This document shows, in pieces, positions 1 to 9,420 of a DNA stretch of 64,000 bases. Location: NCBI GenBank assembly GCA_965242785.1, contig CBDETA010000004.1, forward strand, positions 372,001 through 436,000. The letters are read 5' to 3'. The notes beneath the pieces are model-generated. The model had not been told where the DNA came from and ran no database searches. It saw only the letters and a list, made by a program, of their open reading frames with translations. The stretch comes from Maricaulis sp965242785 (GTDB taxonomy: Bacteria > Pseudomonadota > Alphaproteobacteria > Caulobacterales > Maricaulaceae). Both the position numbers and the translations under genes were made by a program. How positions within the stretch are numbered: the first letter of the stretch is position 1; every line of letters begins with the position of its first letter.

Positions 1-838
1 GCCGCTGGCGCAGCAGGTCTGCCGGCAATGCATCCAGCGGCATGCGGGCCAAGTGCGGAATGGCCGCCCTGTCCGCTCCGGCCAGCCTCGCTTCGCCGGG
101 GATCTGACCGGTCAGCACCGCCAGGTCATGCAGGGCCGCGGCCCGGACCACATCCAGGGATCCCCGCTGCGCCCGGGTCCGCGCCAGATCGGAGGCGGCG
201 CGCTGAACGTCCAGATCGGCCGACAGTCCCGCCTCGGCCCGACGCTCGACAATCTCCAGCGTCTGTCTTTGCAGATCGAGCGAGGTCTCCAGCAGCGCCA
301 GACGCGCCCGGCTGCGCTGCCATTCGACATAGCGTCCGGCAATCGCCGCTGCCGTCAGCCGGCGGGCATCTTCCAGGGCAAATTCACGCGCCTGCCGAGT
401 GGCTTCGGCCTGTTCAATCCGACGCCGCTGCCCGCCGAACAGGTCCGGCATGTAAGCCAGTCCCAGCCCGAGACCGGCTCGGCTCTCATCCGACCCGTCG
501 CCGCTCAGCACGGCGGATGCCGAACCCTCTGCTGACGCATCCAGGCTGGGCGCGAGGCCCGCCTGTGCACGCGTCACCAGCGCATCGGCCTCGTCCAGCC
601 GCGCCCGGGCGAGCGCAATGTCCAGATTGTCGTCCAGCGCCAAGGCGATCAGCCGCGCCAGTTCGGGATCATCAAAGCCCTGCCACCAGGCCGGCTGGGC
701 CTCACCATCCGCAACCGGCAGCGGCGCATGGAAAGCGCCCGGCAGGTCGGCCTGGGGTGGGTTATAGTCCGGCCCCACGACACAGCCGGACACCAGGCCG
801 CTCCCGGCCAGAACAAGAAACAGGCTGCGCATCATCAT
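1..838 (-). CDS. RND efflux outer-membrane factor (NodT-like lipoprotein), 3' end missing
   Basis: This gene is cut by the left window edge; about 279 N-terminal residues are visible. The protein starts with a hydrophobic signal ending in the lipobox LVSGC, followed by VVGPDYNPP, which is the typical opening of NodT-type outer-membrane efflux lipoproteins (TolC superfamily). The rest is alanine- and leucine-rich and helical, as in the periplasmic coiled-coil barrel of such channels. Three consecutive ATG codons lie at the start; the first overlaps the stop of the RND pump gene as ATGA, so translation is probably coupled. It would form the outer-membrane exit duct for the pump and adaptor encoded upstream. 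The family call is firm; substrate is unknown. Confidence 0.9.
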   Translation of the reverse strand, partial: MMMRSLFLVLAGSGLVSGCVVGPDYNPPQADLPGAFHAPLPVADGEAQPAWWQGFDDPELARLIALALDDNLDIALARARLDEADALVTRAQAGLAPSLDASAEGSASAVLSGDGSDESRAGLGLGLAYMPDLFGGQRRRIEQAEATRQAREFALEDARRLTAAAIAGRYVEWQRSRARLALLETSLDLQRQTLEIVERRAEAGLSADLDVQRAASDLARTRAQRGSLDVVRAAALHDLAVLTGQIPGEARLAGADRAAIPHLARMPLDALPADLLRQR

Positions 839-3800
839 TCCGCCGGGTGAGAGGCCGTGCCGGGATCGCTCTCGGCACGGGCCAGCTCGTCCTCCAGATC
901 CGCCAGATTGACCGAGCGCGGCTTGCCGAAACGGGCCACGCCCAGATAGATCACCGGCGTCAGGAAGAGGGTGAACAGGCCGGACAGGCCCAGACCGCCG
1001 AACACCGTCCAGCCGATCGCGCTGCGCGCCTCGGCACCCGCCCCGCTGGACAGGATCAGCGGCAGCGCGCCCAGGACGGTCGAGATCAGGGTCATGGTGA
1101 TCGGACGCAGGCGGATGGTCGCCGCCTCCTCGATCGCCTCGCGCACCGACTTGCCCTCGGCCCGCAGCTGGTCGGCGAACTCGACGACCAGAATGCCATT
1201 CTTGGCCATCAGACCGATCAGCATGACCAGACCGATCTGGGAAAAGATGTTCAGCGACACGCCCGAGAGGAAGAGCGCATAGACCGCCGCCGCCAGCGCA
1301 AAGGGCACGGACAGGATCACCACGATCGGGCTGGTCAGGCTTTCAAACTGGGCGGCCAGAACCAGGAAGACGATGATGAAGGCGAACACATAGGTGATCG
1401 CCATGTCGCGCGAGGTTTCGTTCAGCGTACGCGCCTCGCCCTGCATCAGCATGTCGATCCCGTCCGGCAGCACGGCATCGCCCAACCGCCGGATTTCCGC
1501 CACCGCATCGGCCAGGGCAACACCCTCGGCGATATCGGCCTCGAAATTGATCGAGCGGCGCTGCTCGGTGCGGTTGAGCTCGGCCGCCACGCCTTCCTCG
1601 ACGATCGTCGTCAGCGTGGACAGCGGGATCAGCTCGCCGGTGTTGGACCGCACATAGAGGTTCTGCAGATCCGACGGATCATCGATCGCATCCTGGGTGC
1701 TCTCCAGGAAGATCGGGATCGCCTGGTCGCCGACGTTGAGGTCCACCAGCTCGTCGCCCCCGACCATGGCCCGCAGGGTCACCGAGAGCTGGTCCAGCGG
1801 AACGCCCAGATCAGCAGCCCGACGCCGGTCAATGCGGATCGACAATTGCGGCTGGGTCGGCTGGTAGGAAATCTCCGGATTGGAAAAGATCGTACCGCCG
1901 GTTTCCACCGCATCCTCCAGCGCCAGGGCGGCTTCGTAGATCTCGGCATAGTCCCGCCCGGTCAGCGCCACCTCGATTCCGCCACGGCTGGCGCCCCGCA
2001 CATTCAGGCTGTTGCGCCCGAAGACCGAGGCCCGCACGCCGGGAATGTCGGACAGGGGCCGGCGCAGCTCGTTGATGATCTCCTGCTGGCTGCGCGAACG
2101 CTCGGACCAGTCCGCCAGCGTCGCCGTGACAGAGATGCGGTTCGGGTCCCAGCGGCCGATCACGGTGTCCAGCGAGGTGATCTCGCCACTGTCCAGATAG
2201 GGCTGGAGAATGGCCTCCACCTGGTCGGCCTGACGTTCCATGAAGTCCAGACCGACCCCATCCGGACCGGTCGCGAACACGATGATGCGGCCACGATCTT
2301 CCGGCGGCACCAATTCCTGTTCCAGCTGGGTATAGGTCAGCACCGATCCGGCGGCGAGGATCACCATGCCGCCCGCCGTGATCCAGGGATGGTTCAGCGC
2401 CAGGCGCAGCAGGCGGGCATAGACACCGGCGACCGCCTTTCCCATGCGTTCCAGCGGCCCGGCCTTGGGGGTCTCACTGCGCAGCCACAGCCGCGCCGCC
2501 AGCGCGGGCACCAGCGACAGGGCCACGAAGGAGGAGATCACCACGGCCAGCGCCAGGACGAAGCCGAATTCCCGGAACAACCGGCCGGCCGTGGACGGCA
2601 GGAAGGAGATCGGGATGAAGACCGAGACCAGAACGGCCGTCATCGCCACCACGGCAAAGAAGACCTGCCGGGTGCCCAGCACGGCAGCGGCCCGCCGGCC
2701 CAGCCCCTTCATCTGCAGGCGCTGGATATTCTCGATCACCACGATAGCGTCATCGACGATGAGACCTGTCGCCAGGACCAGCGCAAGCAGCGTGAGCAGA
2801 TTGACCGAAAATCCGAGCAGCCAGATCCCGGCCAGAGCCCCGATCAGCGCCGCCGGAATGGCCGTGGACGGGATCAGGGAGGCGCGGAAGCGGGCGAAGA
2901 AAAGCCAGATCGTGCCCACCACGATGATCACGGTGATCATCAGGCTGGTCAGCACTTCCTGCACCGAACCGCGGATGAAGACGGCATCATCCGAGGTGAC
3001 CCGGATCTCGATATCGTCGAAGCGAGCATTCAACCGCGCCACGACCTCCCGGACACCGGCCGAGATCGACATCGTGTTGGACTGGGCCTGCCGCACAATG
3101 CCCAGGCTGATGATCGGCTGACCGTCCAGACGGACGAAACTGGTGGCATCGGCCGGGGCAAAAAAGGCATCGGCAACGTCGCCCACCCGCGTATTGCCAG
3201 CGACGATGACATCCATCACGCGCTCCGGCGTCGCGGCCGTGGCTTCGGCGCGGACAAAGAGCTGCTGGTCCTCGGAGCGGAAACTGCCGACCGGCACATC
3301 AAACGGCGCCTGACGCAGGGCTGCGGCGACATCGCCGACCGTCAGTCCGAACCGGCTCAGTCGCAACGGATCGATCACCACGCGCAGCAGGCGTTGGCGC
3401 GCACCATCCATATTGACGCTGGCAACACCTTCCACCGACAGGAATTCCGGCAGGATGTCGTTTTCCACGATCGCCGTCAGGCTCTCTTCATCGTGGCGGG
3501 TGGACAGGATGGCGAGGCGGATGATCGCCTCGGCATTGTCGTCCGCCTTGACCACCTGCACCTGCTCGACGCGGTCGGGCAGGTTCCGCGCCACCCGGGC
3601 CACCGCCTCGCGAATGTCGGCGGCCGCGGAATCCAGGTCGACGCCTGCATTGAACTCGACCCGCACGCGCGAGCCATTTTCCTCGCTCTGGGCGTCGATT
3701 TCCCGGACGCCGGAGACACGAGCCACCGCGCCTTCCAGCTGGGCCGTCACCTCGGCATCCACGGTTTCCGGTGCCGCACCGGGAAACTGGGCTGTCACGG

Positions 3801-3951
3801 ACACGACCGGACGGTCCACATCGGGCAGTTCGCGCACTTCAACGCCGAACAGGGCCGCCAGACCGCCGATGATGATCAGCAGATTCAGCACGGCCACCAG
3901 GACCGGGCGCTTGACCGCAAGGGCCGGCAGATCGTTGCGTTCCAGGCTCAT
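835..3951 (-). CDS. RND multidrug efflux permease (AcrB/HAE1 family)
   Basis: The 1038-residue product has the full length of an AcrB-type inner-membrane pump. A first transmembrane helix lies near residues 15-35, and the fourth-helix motif GLIVDDAIVVIENI carries the paired aspartates used for proton relay. Two large periplasmic loops follow helices 1 and 7, and a second helix bundle near the C-terminus contains GLMAKNGILVVEFA. Such pumps are proton antiporters that export drugs, detergents or metabolites through an adaptor and an outer-membrane duct. The gene overlaps its neighbours on both sides by 4 bases (adaptor upstream, outer-membrane factor downstream), so the three form one operon. 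The substrate cannot be read from sequence, and no regulator of it is visible. Confidence 0.96.
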   Translation of the reverse strand: MSLERNDLPALAVKRPVLVAVLNLLIIIGGLAALFGVEVRELPDVDRPVVSVTAQFPGAAPETVDAEVTAQLEGAVARVSGVREIDAQSEENGSRVRVEFNAGVDLDSAAADIREAVARVARNLPDRVEQVQVVKADDNAEAIIRLAILSTRHDEESLTAIVENDILPEFLSVEGVASVNMDGARQRLLRVVIDPLRLSRFGLTVGDVAAALRQAPFDVPVGSFRSEDQQLFVRAEATAATPERVMDVIVAGNTRVGDVADAFFAPADATSFVRLDGQPIISLGIVRQAQSNTMSISAGVREVVARLNARFDDIEIRVTSDDAVFIRGSVQEVLTSLMITVIIVVGTIWLFFARFRASLIPSTAIPAALIGALAGIWLLGFSVNLLTLLALVLATGLIVDDAIVVIENIQRLQMKGLGRRAAAVLGTRQVFFAVVAMTAVLVSVFIPISFLPSTAGRLFREFGFVLALAVVISSFVALSLVPALAARLWLRSETPKAGPLERMGKAVAGVYARLLRLALNHPWITAGGMVILAAGSVLTYTQLEQELVPPEDRGRIIVFATGPDGVGLDFMERQADQVEAILQPYLDSGEITSLDTVIGRWDPNRISVTATLADWSERSRSQQEIINELRRPLSDIPGVRASVFGRNSLNVRGASRGGIEVALTGRDYAEIYEAALALEDAVETGGTIFSNPEISYQPTQPQLSIRIDRRRAADLGVPLDQLSVTLRAMVGGDELVDLNVGDQAIPIFLESTQDAIDDPSDLQNLYVRSNTGELIPLSTLTTIVEEGVAAELNRTEQRRSINFEADIAEGVALADAVAEIRRLGDAVLPDGIDMLMQGEARTLNETSRDMAITYVFAFIIVFLVLAAQFESLTSPIVVILSVPFALAAAVYALFLSGVSLNIFSQIGLVMLIGLMAKNGILVVEFADQLRAEGKSVREAIEEAATIRLRPITMTLISTVLGALPLILSSGAGAEARSAIGWTVFGGLGLSGLFTLFLTPVIYLGVARFGKPRSVNLADLEDELARAESDPGTASHPAE

Positions 3952-5051
3952 GGGGTTTCATCCGCCGACATGAAGCCGCCACCACCCACCGTGAAATCAC
4001 GGGCATCGGGATCATTCACCGGGCTGCCTTCACGGACCTTCTGAACCCCTTCGGTGATGATGCGGTCATCGGCGCCCACCTCACCCCGGACCAGGACATA
4101 GCCGTCATGCCGGGAAACGATGCTGACCGGAATGCGATAGGCCCGGCCATTCTCCACGCCCCAGATATAGGAGCCGGACCCACCCCAGATGATCGCCGCT
4201 TCGGGAATGCGCGGATGGGCCTCGCCCAGAATGGAGAAGGCGACCCGGAAGCTCATGCCCGGCCGAAGGATGTCGGCAGAATTGTCAACTTCGGCGCGGA
4301 CCGTGAAGGTCCGCCGGGTCGGATCAATACGGCTGTCGACGGCCACCACTTCGGCATCCACCGCCAGTTCGGCATCGGCAAAGGGCGATACCGAGACGAT
4401 GTCTCCCACGCGCAGGCGCCCGAACACCTGTTCGGCCGGTGAAAAGTCGACGTAGAGCACGCTGCGGTCATCCAGTTGTGCGACCACCGTCGTGGGCGTC
4501 ACCCGTGAGCCCGGATCAATATTCGTCAGGCCGACATGACCGGAGAACGGGGCGCGCACCGTACGTTCCTCAAGCGCGATCTCGGCCTGGCCCAGCTGGA
4601 TGGTTGCAGCATCCAGCGCCGTGCGCGCCTCATCGATCTGGCTGGCGGAAATCGCGCCGGTATGCTCGATACGCCGATAGCGCGCCAGCAATTGCTCGGC
4701 TTCCTGCACGGCGACCCGGGCAAGATCCACGGCCAGCCGTTCCTCGCGATCCTCCAGACGCAAGAGGATGTCCCCTTCCTCCACATGCGCTCCGGCCGTG
4801 AAGGGTACATGGGTGACGACGCCGCCCGTTTCCGGGAAAATCTGCGCCGTGGCCCGCGCCCGCGCGGTCCCGACAGCCTCGACATCGGTCCGGACACGCT
4901 CAAGCTGGACGGTCTGGGTGATCACACGGATCACGTCTTCTCGCACACCCCCGCCTGTGGCCGCCCCGCCGGAGGGGTCGCCACATGCCGCCAGAACAAG
5001 GGCGGCCACCATGCCCAGGCTGATGCCTGCGCGCCTGAATCGAACCGTCAA
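3948..5051 (-). CDS. RND efflux periplasmic adaptor (membrane fusion protein)
   Basis: The 367-residue protein has a lipoprotein signal (VLAAC near residue 22). It is followed by the adaptor layout of biotinyl-lipoyl half, alpha-helical hairpin (about residues 95-155), second lipoyl half around VRAPFSGHVGLTNIDPGS, and beta-barrel domains. It bridges the inner-membrane pump and the outer-membrane duct. The start is a TTG at 5051: GGAGG lies 5 bases upstream, and the first in-frame ATG (codon 14) would cut the signal peptide short. It is the first gene of the operon, and its stop overlaps the pump start. The 169 bases upstream hold a small palindrome (5142-5156), but no convincing promoter was recognised. 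Confidence 0.93.
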   Translation of the reverse strand: MTVRFRRAGISLGMVAALVLAACGDPSGGAATGGGVREDVIRVITQTVQLERVRTDVEAVGTARARATAQIFPETGGVVTHVPFTAGAHVEEGDILLRLEDREERLAVDLARVAVQEAEQLLARYRRIEHTGAISASQIDEARTALDAATIQLGQAEIALEERTVRAPFSGHVGLTNIDPGSRVTPTTVVAQLDDRSVLYVDFSPAEQVFGRLRVGDIVSVSPFADAELAVDAEVVAVDSRIDPTRRTFTVRAEVDNSADILRPGMSFRVAFSILGEAHPRIPEAAIIWGGSGSYIWGVENGRAYRIPVSIVSRHDGYVLVRGEVGADDRIITEGVQKVREGSPVNDPDARDFTVGGGGFMSADETP

Positions 5052-5220
5052 TCCTGCCTCCCAGCATTCGGAGCCGTAGCCCCGACGGGTTCTCCGTACT
5101 CCTCGCTAACGAATTAGGACAGCATTTCCGTTGGTCCAGACTGCGATTTATTCGCAATCAGCTGCAGCACGCCACGAGATGGCATCAAGCCAAGCCCAGC
5201 AGGGCCGGAGAAGCCGTGAT

Positions 5221-5850
5221 CTAGGCCTTCATCGCCGCGGCCGCCCGCGCATTGGCCTCGATCCCGGCCCAGTCACCGGCCTCGACCATGTCCTTGGTCG
5301 CGATCCAGGAACCGCCGACACAGACCACATTCGACTGGGCCAGATAATCCGGCGCGCGTTCCCGCGTGATCGAGCCGGTCGGGCAGAAGCGGATATCCGG
5401 CAGCGGGCCCGCCAGCGACTTCAGATAGGGCAGCCCGCCGGCCTGCTCGGCCGGGAAGAATTTCAGCAGCTCGAATCCGGCTTCTGCGGCCGACATCGCC
5501 TCTCCGGCGGTTGCCACACCCGGCAGAACCGGCACACCGCAGCCCAGCAGGGCCGGCACCAGTTTCGGCGACAGGCCCGGCGAGACCAGAAAGTCTGCAC
5601 CGGCCTTGACGCTGGCGGCGGCCTGCTCCGGCGTGCGGATCGTGCCCATGCCGACGATCAGGTCCGGCTCGGCCGCCTGCATCGCCTGCATGACCTCCAG
5701 TGCCGCCGGGGTTCGCCAGGTCATCTCGATGACCTTGAGACCACCCGCCTTCAGCGCCTTGGCCAGCGGCGCGGCGTGGGCGACCTCGCCGACGGTGAGC
5801 ACGGGAATGACGCTCGCCGCGTCGACAAGCTGGTTCAGGGTCACGGCCAT
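5221..5850 (-). CDS. eda: 2-dehydro-3-deoxy-6-phosphogluconate (KDPG) aldolase
   Basis: A 209-residue class I aldolase cleaving KDPG to pyruvate and glyceraldehyde-3-phosphate, the last step of the Entner-Doudoroff and glucuronate routes. Family motifs are clear: the glutamate in IEMTWRTP, the Schiff-base lysine in LLKFFPAE, and FCPTGSI. A reading frame continues 21 codons upstream, but that part overlaps glk. The ATG at 5850 has AAGGAA upstream and gives the usual Eda length, so it is chosen. Only 1 base separates it from the glk stop, so glk and eda form one operon. The enzyme would also receive KDPG made by KdgK, encoded 53 kb away in this window. No Edd-type phosphogluconate dehydratase was seen nearby. 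Confidence 0.95.
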   Translation of the reverse strand: MAVTLNQLVDAASVIPVLTVGEVAHAAPLAKALKAGGLKVIEMTWRTPAALEVMQAMQAAEPDLIVGMGTIRTPEQAAASVKAGADFLVSPGLSPKLVPALLGCGVPVLPGVATAGEAMSAAEAGFELLKFFPAEQAGGLPYLKSLAGPLPDIRFCPTGSITRERAPDYLAQSNVVCVGGSWIATKDMVEAGDWAGIEANARAAAAMKA

Positions 5851-5851
5851 G

Positions 5852-6826
5852 TCAGGAAATTCCTTGTTCGGCGAGCGCAGCGGCCCCGCGCAGGGCGGCG
5901 CTGTCACAGGCAATGAGACGGACCGGGATGTCCTTGACGTATTGCGTCATCGGACCACGATCCGTGAAACGGGTCATGAAGGCGCTCTGTTCGAGCAGAT
6001 TGCGGATGTGCGGCAGGATCCCGCCGCCCAGATAGATGCCGCCGCGGGCGCCGGTCAGCACGGCGACATCGCCGGAATACCCGCCCAGCGCCGTGCAGAA
6101 GAACTCGACCACGCGGGCGCACATGGATGTCGGCGCGCTCTTGGCTTCCTCGGTGACTTCCTCGGGCCGGTGGCCGGGCCAGCTCACGCCCTCGATCTGG
6201 CAGAAGGCCCGGTGGATATTGACCAGGCCGCGCCCGGACAGAAGCCGCTCCCAGGACACAAAGCCGTATTCCCGCTCCAGCACCTTCACCACGGCAAACT
6301 CGCGCTCGGTGCGCGGCGCGAAGGTGGCGTGACCGCCTTCCGTCGCCACCACGCGCAGGCTTTCCCCGTCCGGCACCAGCAGGCCCAGGCCCAGCCCGGT
6401 GCCCGGCCCCAGCACGGCGCGCGGGGCCGTCAGGATCGGCTGGCCCGTATTGATCTCGATGATGTCGCTGTCCGGGGTCAGCGGGGCGCCACGGGCCTGG
6501 GCCGCGAAATCATTGACGGCGAACAGGCCGGCAATCCCCAGCTCCCGGCCCAGCTCGGCCGGATCGAAGCGCCAGGTGGCATTGGTCAGCTGCACCACGC
6601 CCGGTCGGATCGGCGAGGCGACGGCAAAACAGGCACGGTCCGGTCGCTCGCCATCGCACGTCTCCAGATAGGCCATGACGGCATCGCGCAGATGCTCGAA
6701 ATCCTCGTTCTTGAGTCGGCGCACATGCTCCAGGTCAAATCCCGACCGGGCGGTGCCGCGCGCAATCGCGAACCGGGCATTGGTGCCACCGATATCGGCG
6801 ACCAGATAGCTGGGTTCGTTCGTCAT
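5852..6826 (-). CDS. glk: glucokinase
   Basis: A 324-residue cytoplasmic kinase of the bacterial Glk family (PF02685), phosphorylating glucose to glucose-6-phosphate with ATP. The phosphate-binding motif VADIGGTNARFA sits at residues 8-19. A central glycine-rich segment GPGTGLGLGLL and a C-terminal GGGILPHI adenosine-binding motif are also present. The ATG at 6826 has GGGGAAG just upstream. It is first in an operon with eda, and a perfect 16-base palindrome (6913-6928) lies about 90 bases upstream, so a LacI-type protein probably controls it. The LacI gene just upstream (6985-8013) is the obvious candidate. The pairing feeds glucose from the nearby beta-glucan enzymes into the Entner-Doudoroff pathway. 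Confidence 0.95.
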   Translation of the reverse strand: MTNEPSYLVADIGGTNARFAIARGTARSGFDLEHVRRLKNEDFEHLRDAVMAYLETCDGERPDRACFAVASPIRPGVVQLTNATWRFDPAELGRELGIAGLFAVNDFAAQARGAPLTPDSDIIEINTGQPILTAPRAVLGPGTGLGLGLLVPDGESLRVVATEGGHATFAPRTEREFAVVKVLEREYGFVSWERLLSGRGLVNIHRAFCQIEGVSWPGHRPEEVTEEAKSAPTSMCARVVEFFCTALGGYSGDVAVLTGARGGIYLGGGILPHIRNLLEQSAFMTRFTDRGPMTQYVKDIPVRLIACDSAALRGAAALAEQGIS

Positions 6827-6912
6827 TCTTCCCCTGCCCGGCGCCCGTCGGAGCCGATACGGCTTGTTTCGCTCGTCTGCCGCTGCTGGACGGACGGCCC
6901 CTTATAGTACGA

Positions 6913-6928
6913 ATGTTACCCCTAACAT
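6913..6928. promoter_or_regulatory. LacI-type operator upstream of glk-eda
   Basis: ATGTTACCCCTAACAT has 6-base arms that are perfect reverse complements around CCCC. It resembles the usual LacI-family half-site TGTTA, but with CCCC instead of the common central CG step. It lies between glk and the lacI stop. On the minus strand a possible -10 (TACTAT, 6907-6902) follows it, so binding would block glk-eda transcription. The regulator assignment is inferred from proximity. Confidence 0.6.
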
Positions 6929-6984
6929 AGCCCGGAAATCCACCCCGCTTCCCGAGCGCATTGCAGCAGCAGGAGACGCTCGGC

Positions 6985-8013
6985 TCAGGCCGGAACGGGT
7001 CCGGTGGAATCGCGATAGATGATGGAATACTCCATCATGCCCGACGGCCGTTCAGGCTGGCCGGGCTTGCGGGTGGCCGCATCGATCAGCTGGCGCGCTG
7101 CCAGCTGGCCCAGATCCAGCAGCGGCTGGCGCACCGTGGTCAGCGCCGGCCACATCTTCTCGGCGATCTCGGAATCGTCAAACCCGACCACCGACACGTC
7201 CCGCGGAATCTCCAGCCCCATGCGGTGCGCCGCCATCAGCACCCCGGCCGCCATGTCGTCATTGGCGGCAAATACCGCGGTCGGACGGGTGTCCATCGCC
7301 AACAGCTCATGGCCCGCCGTGAGGCCGGATTCGAAGTTGAAATCGCCTGGCTTCACCAGCGCCGCATCCACCACGACCCCCGCCGCCCTGAGCGCGTCGC
7401 AATAGCCGGCATGGCGTTCATGGGTGGCGTTCTGGTCTTCCTTGCCGCGTACGAAGGCAATCCGCCGATGACCCAGGCTGATGAGATGCGCCGTCAGTTC
7501 GCGCGCCGCCTGCCGCTCGTCGATCTTCACGATGATCTGTGCCGCGGGAATGTCGTTCGGCCCGACCCGCGCCACCGGCACCTCGAATTCATTGAGCACG
7601 TCAAACAGGCGTTCGTCATTGGACAACGGCGGCACCAGGATCAGCCCGTCCGGCTTGGACGTCGCGATCAGCTTGCCGAACCGCTCGCGCAGCGCGTCCG
7701 GCGGCAGGTCGCGCAGATCGTCCATCAGCGACATCATCAACTGATAGCCCTCGTCCTGGCAGGTCTGCATCGCCCCGAACTGGATCGCATTGACATAGTT
7801 CGAGCGGTGCGAGTGCGAAACCATATGGATGGTATAGCTGCGCCGCGAACGCAGGCGCCGCGCCGGCGTGGAGGGCACATAGCCCACCTCGCGCGCCGCC
7901 GCGCGAACCTGTTCGCGCAGGGCTTCCTTCACGTGCGGCTCGTTGTTGAGCACCCGTGACACGGTCTTGATCGACACGCCGGCCTTGCGCGCCACATCGA
8001 TCATCTTGGCCAT
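6985..8013 (-). CDS. LacI-family transcriptional regulator of the beta-glucan/gluconate module
   Basis: A 342-residue repressor. The N-terminal helix-turn-helix (residues 3-25, IDVARKAGVSIKTVSRVLN) and hinge are followed by a periplasmic-binding-protein-like sensor domain with the family motifs GHRRIAFVRG and ANDDMAAG. The ATG at 8013 is chosen because GGGGAGGGG lies 6 bases upstream; the longer frame uses a TTG inside the stop of the transporter gene. It is the last gene of the operon running from the GH3 glucosidase at 14080, 20 bases after the transporter. Likely targets are the palindromes at 6913-6928 and 14380-14393. The effector is probably a glucose- or cellobiose-derived sugar, inferred from its neighbours. 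Confidence 0.92.
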   Translation of the reverse strand: MAKMIDVARKAGVSIKTVSRVLNNEPHVKEALREQVRAAAREVGYVPSTPARRLRSRRSYTIHMVSHSHRSNYVNAIQFGAMQTCQDEGYQLMMSLMDDLRDLPPDALRERFGKLIATSKPDGLILVPPLSNDERLFDVLNEFEVPVARVGPNDIPAAQIIVKIDERQAARELTAHLISLGHRRIAFVRGKEDQNATHERHAGYCDALRAAGVVVDAALVKPGDFNFESGLTAGHELLAMDTRPTAVFAANDDMAAGVLMAAHRMGLEIPRDVSVVGFDDSEIAEKMWPALTTVRQPLLDLGQLAARQLIDAATRKPGQPERPSGMMEYSIIYRDSTGPVPA

Positions 8014-8033
8014 GGCTTGCCCCTCCCCTTGGC

Positions 8034-9386
8034 TCAATCCTCGCCGATCTCGCCGACAATGCTGGCATGAACGCGTCGGTCCAGCGGCAATCTTAGGATC
8101 ACCACACAGGACAAGGCCAGCAGCACTGTCGGTCCGAGAAATATGTGCAGGCGCAGACTGTCTGCTGTCGCCTGGCTCTGGATGTCCTGCGCCACGTCAT
8201 AGCCGATCATCGACAGCATCGTGCCGACAAACAGCCCCATCAGCCCGCTCGACAGTTTCTGGGTCAAGAGGACCGAGCCGAACACCGCACCCTCATTGCG
8301 GTCGCCGGTCTTCCACTGCCCGTACTCGACCGTATCGGGCACCAGCGCCCAGACCAGCACGCCGAACGCCCCGAAGGCCGCCCCATAGACCACAATCTGC
8401 AGCGGAATGCCCGACACCACCCGCGCGCCGGACAGGGCCAGGTCCAATCCCGCCAGCCCGGCCAGCACGCAGGCCGTCAGCCAGCCCGCCTTCTTGCCGA
8501 ACCGTCGGATCACTGCGGTCCAGACCGGGATCGACGACAGGGTCGCCACCGCATAGGCGGTCATCACCACTTCCTTGCCGGCAAAGCTGTCCCCGTTCAC
8601 CTCGACGAAGAAGGTCAGCGGGATCAGGAAGCTGGCAACCGCGCTCGATTGCAGGAAGATCACCACCAGCAGCACACCCAGCGCCTTGTTGGCACGCACG
8701 GCCGGCCAGAACTCTGCCGCCCCGTGCCCGCGCGCCGGCTGGCCGGCCCGGCCCAGCGGCGGCTTCTCTCTGGTGCCCGCAAAACAGGCCAGCAGCGCCA
8801 GCGTCGCGGTGACCGCGCCGATGGCGGCTGCGATCTGGAAACCGGTCGCGGAAATGTCCGACCCGTCGCCGAAATGCCGCACCAGCGGAAACCACAGGCC
8901 GGACACGATCAACAGGCCGGAAAAGGCAAAGAACATGCGGAAGCCGGAATAGGTCGTCCGCTCGACACTGGAATAGGTCAGCCGCGCGGCCAGCGCCGAA
9001 TAGGGCACTGCAACGATCGTATAGGCCGTGCGGAATACGATATGTCCCACGGTGAGCGCCGCGATCAGCGCAACCCCCTCCAGCGGCGGGATCCAGAACA
9101 GGAGGATGAAGGAGGCGCCCAGCGCGAAACTGCCGAACAGGATGTGCGGGCGATAGGTGCCGAACCGCGATTTCGTGCGCTCGGTCAGATTGGCGACGAT
9201 CACGTCGGACACCGCGTCCCAGGCCATGCCGACAAAATAGATCGCGCCGGCCACCTGCGGCGGCAGCCCGACCACTTCGGCGTACCAGAACAAGAGGACC
9301 AGCGCGAGTGCGTTCCAGTAGATATTCAGCCCGAAATCGCCGATTCCATAACCCGCATATGCGCTTGCACTCTTCAGCCTGGCCAT
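8034..9386 (-). CDS. GPH-family sugar:cation symporter (MFS superfamily)
   Basis: A 450-residue inner-membrane protein with about 12 hydrophobic segments. The N-terminal FGLNIYWNALALVLL and the loop DAVSDVIVANLTERT followed by FGTYRP match the glycoside-pentoside-hexuronide (MelB-like) group. The frame extends upstream to a TTG, but the ATG at 9386 begins the usual start of the family. It lies 34 bases downstream of the gluconate permease in the same operon. It probably imports glucose or short beta-glucosides released in the periplasm by the GH3 and GH9 enzymes. The exact substrate cannot be told from sequence; the GPH family also includes xyloside and glucuronide carriers. Confidence 0.88.
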   Translation of the reverse strand: MARLKSASAYAGYGIGDFGLNIYWNALALVLLFWYAEVVGLPPQVAGAIYFVGMAWDAVSDVIVANLTERTKSRFGTYRPHILFGSFALGASFILLFWIPPLEGVALIAALTVGHIVFRTAYTIVAVPYSALAARLTYSSVERTTYSGFRMFFAFSGLLIVSGLWFPLVRHFGDGSDISATGFQIAAAIGAVTATLALLACFAGTREKPPLGRAGQPARGHGAAEFWPAVRANKALGVLLVVIFLQSSAVASFLIPLTFFVEVNGDSFAGKEVVMTAYAVATLSSIPVWTAVIRRFGKKAGWLTACVLAGLAGLDLALSGARVVSGIPLQIVVYGAAFGAFGVLVWALVPDTVEYGQWKTGDRNEGAVFGSVLLTQKLSSGLMGLFVGTMLSMIGYDVAQDIQSQATADSLRLHIFLGPTVLLALSCVVILRLPLDRRVHASIVGEIGED

Positions 9387-9420
9387 ATCCCATCCCGGTT
9401 TGAGGGCGCGGGCCAAGGTG

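Noticed and set aside
28..4044. 1338-codon open frame on the plus strand
   Set aside because: It runs antisense through the RND genes, with arginine-, proline- and histidine-rich composition and no recognisable domain; such shadow frames are common in GC-rich DNA.
5142..5156. Palindrome TGCGATTTATTCGCA upstream of the RND adaptor
   Set aside because: Possible TetR-type site, but the arms are only 5 bases, no regulator gene is nearby and no second copy was found, so it is not called as an operator.
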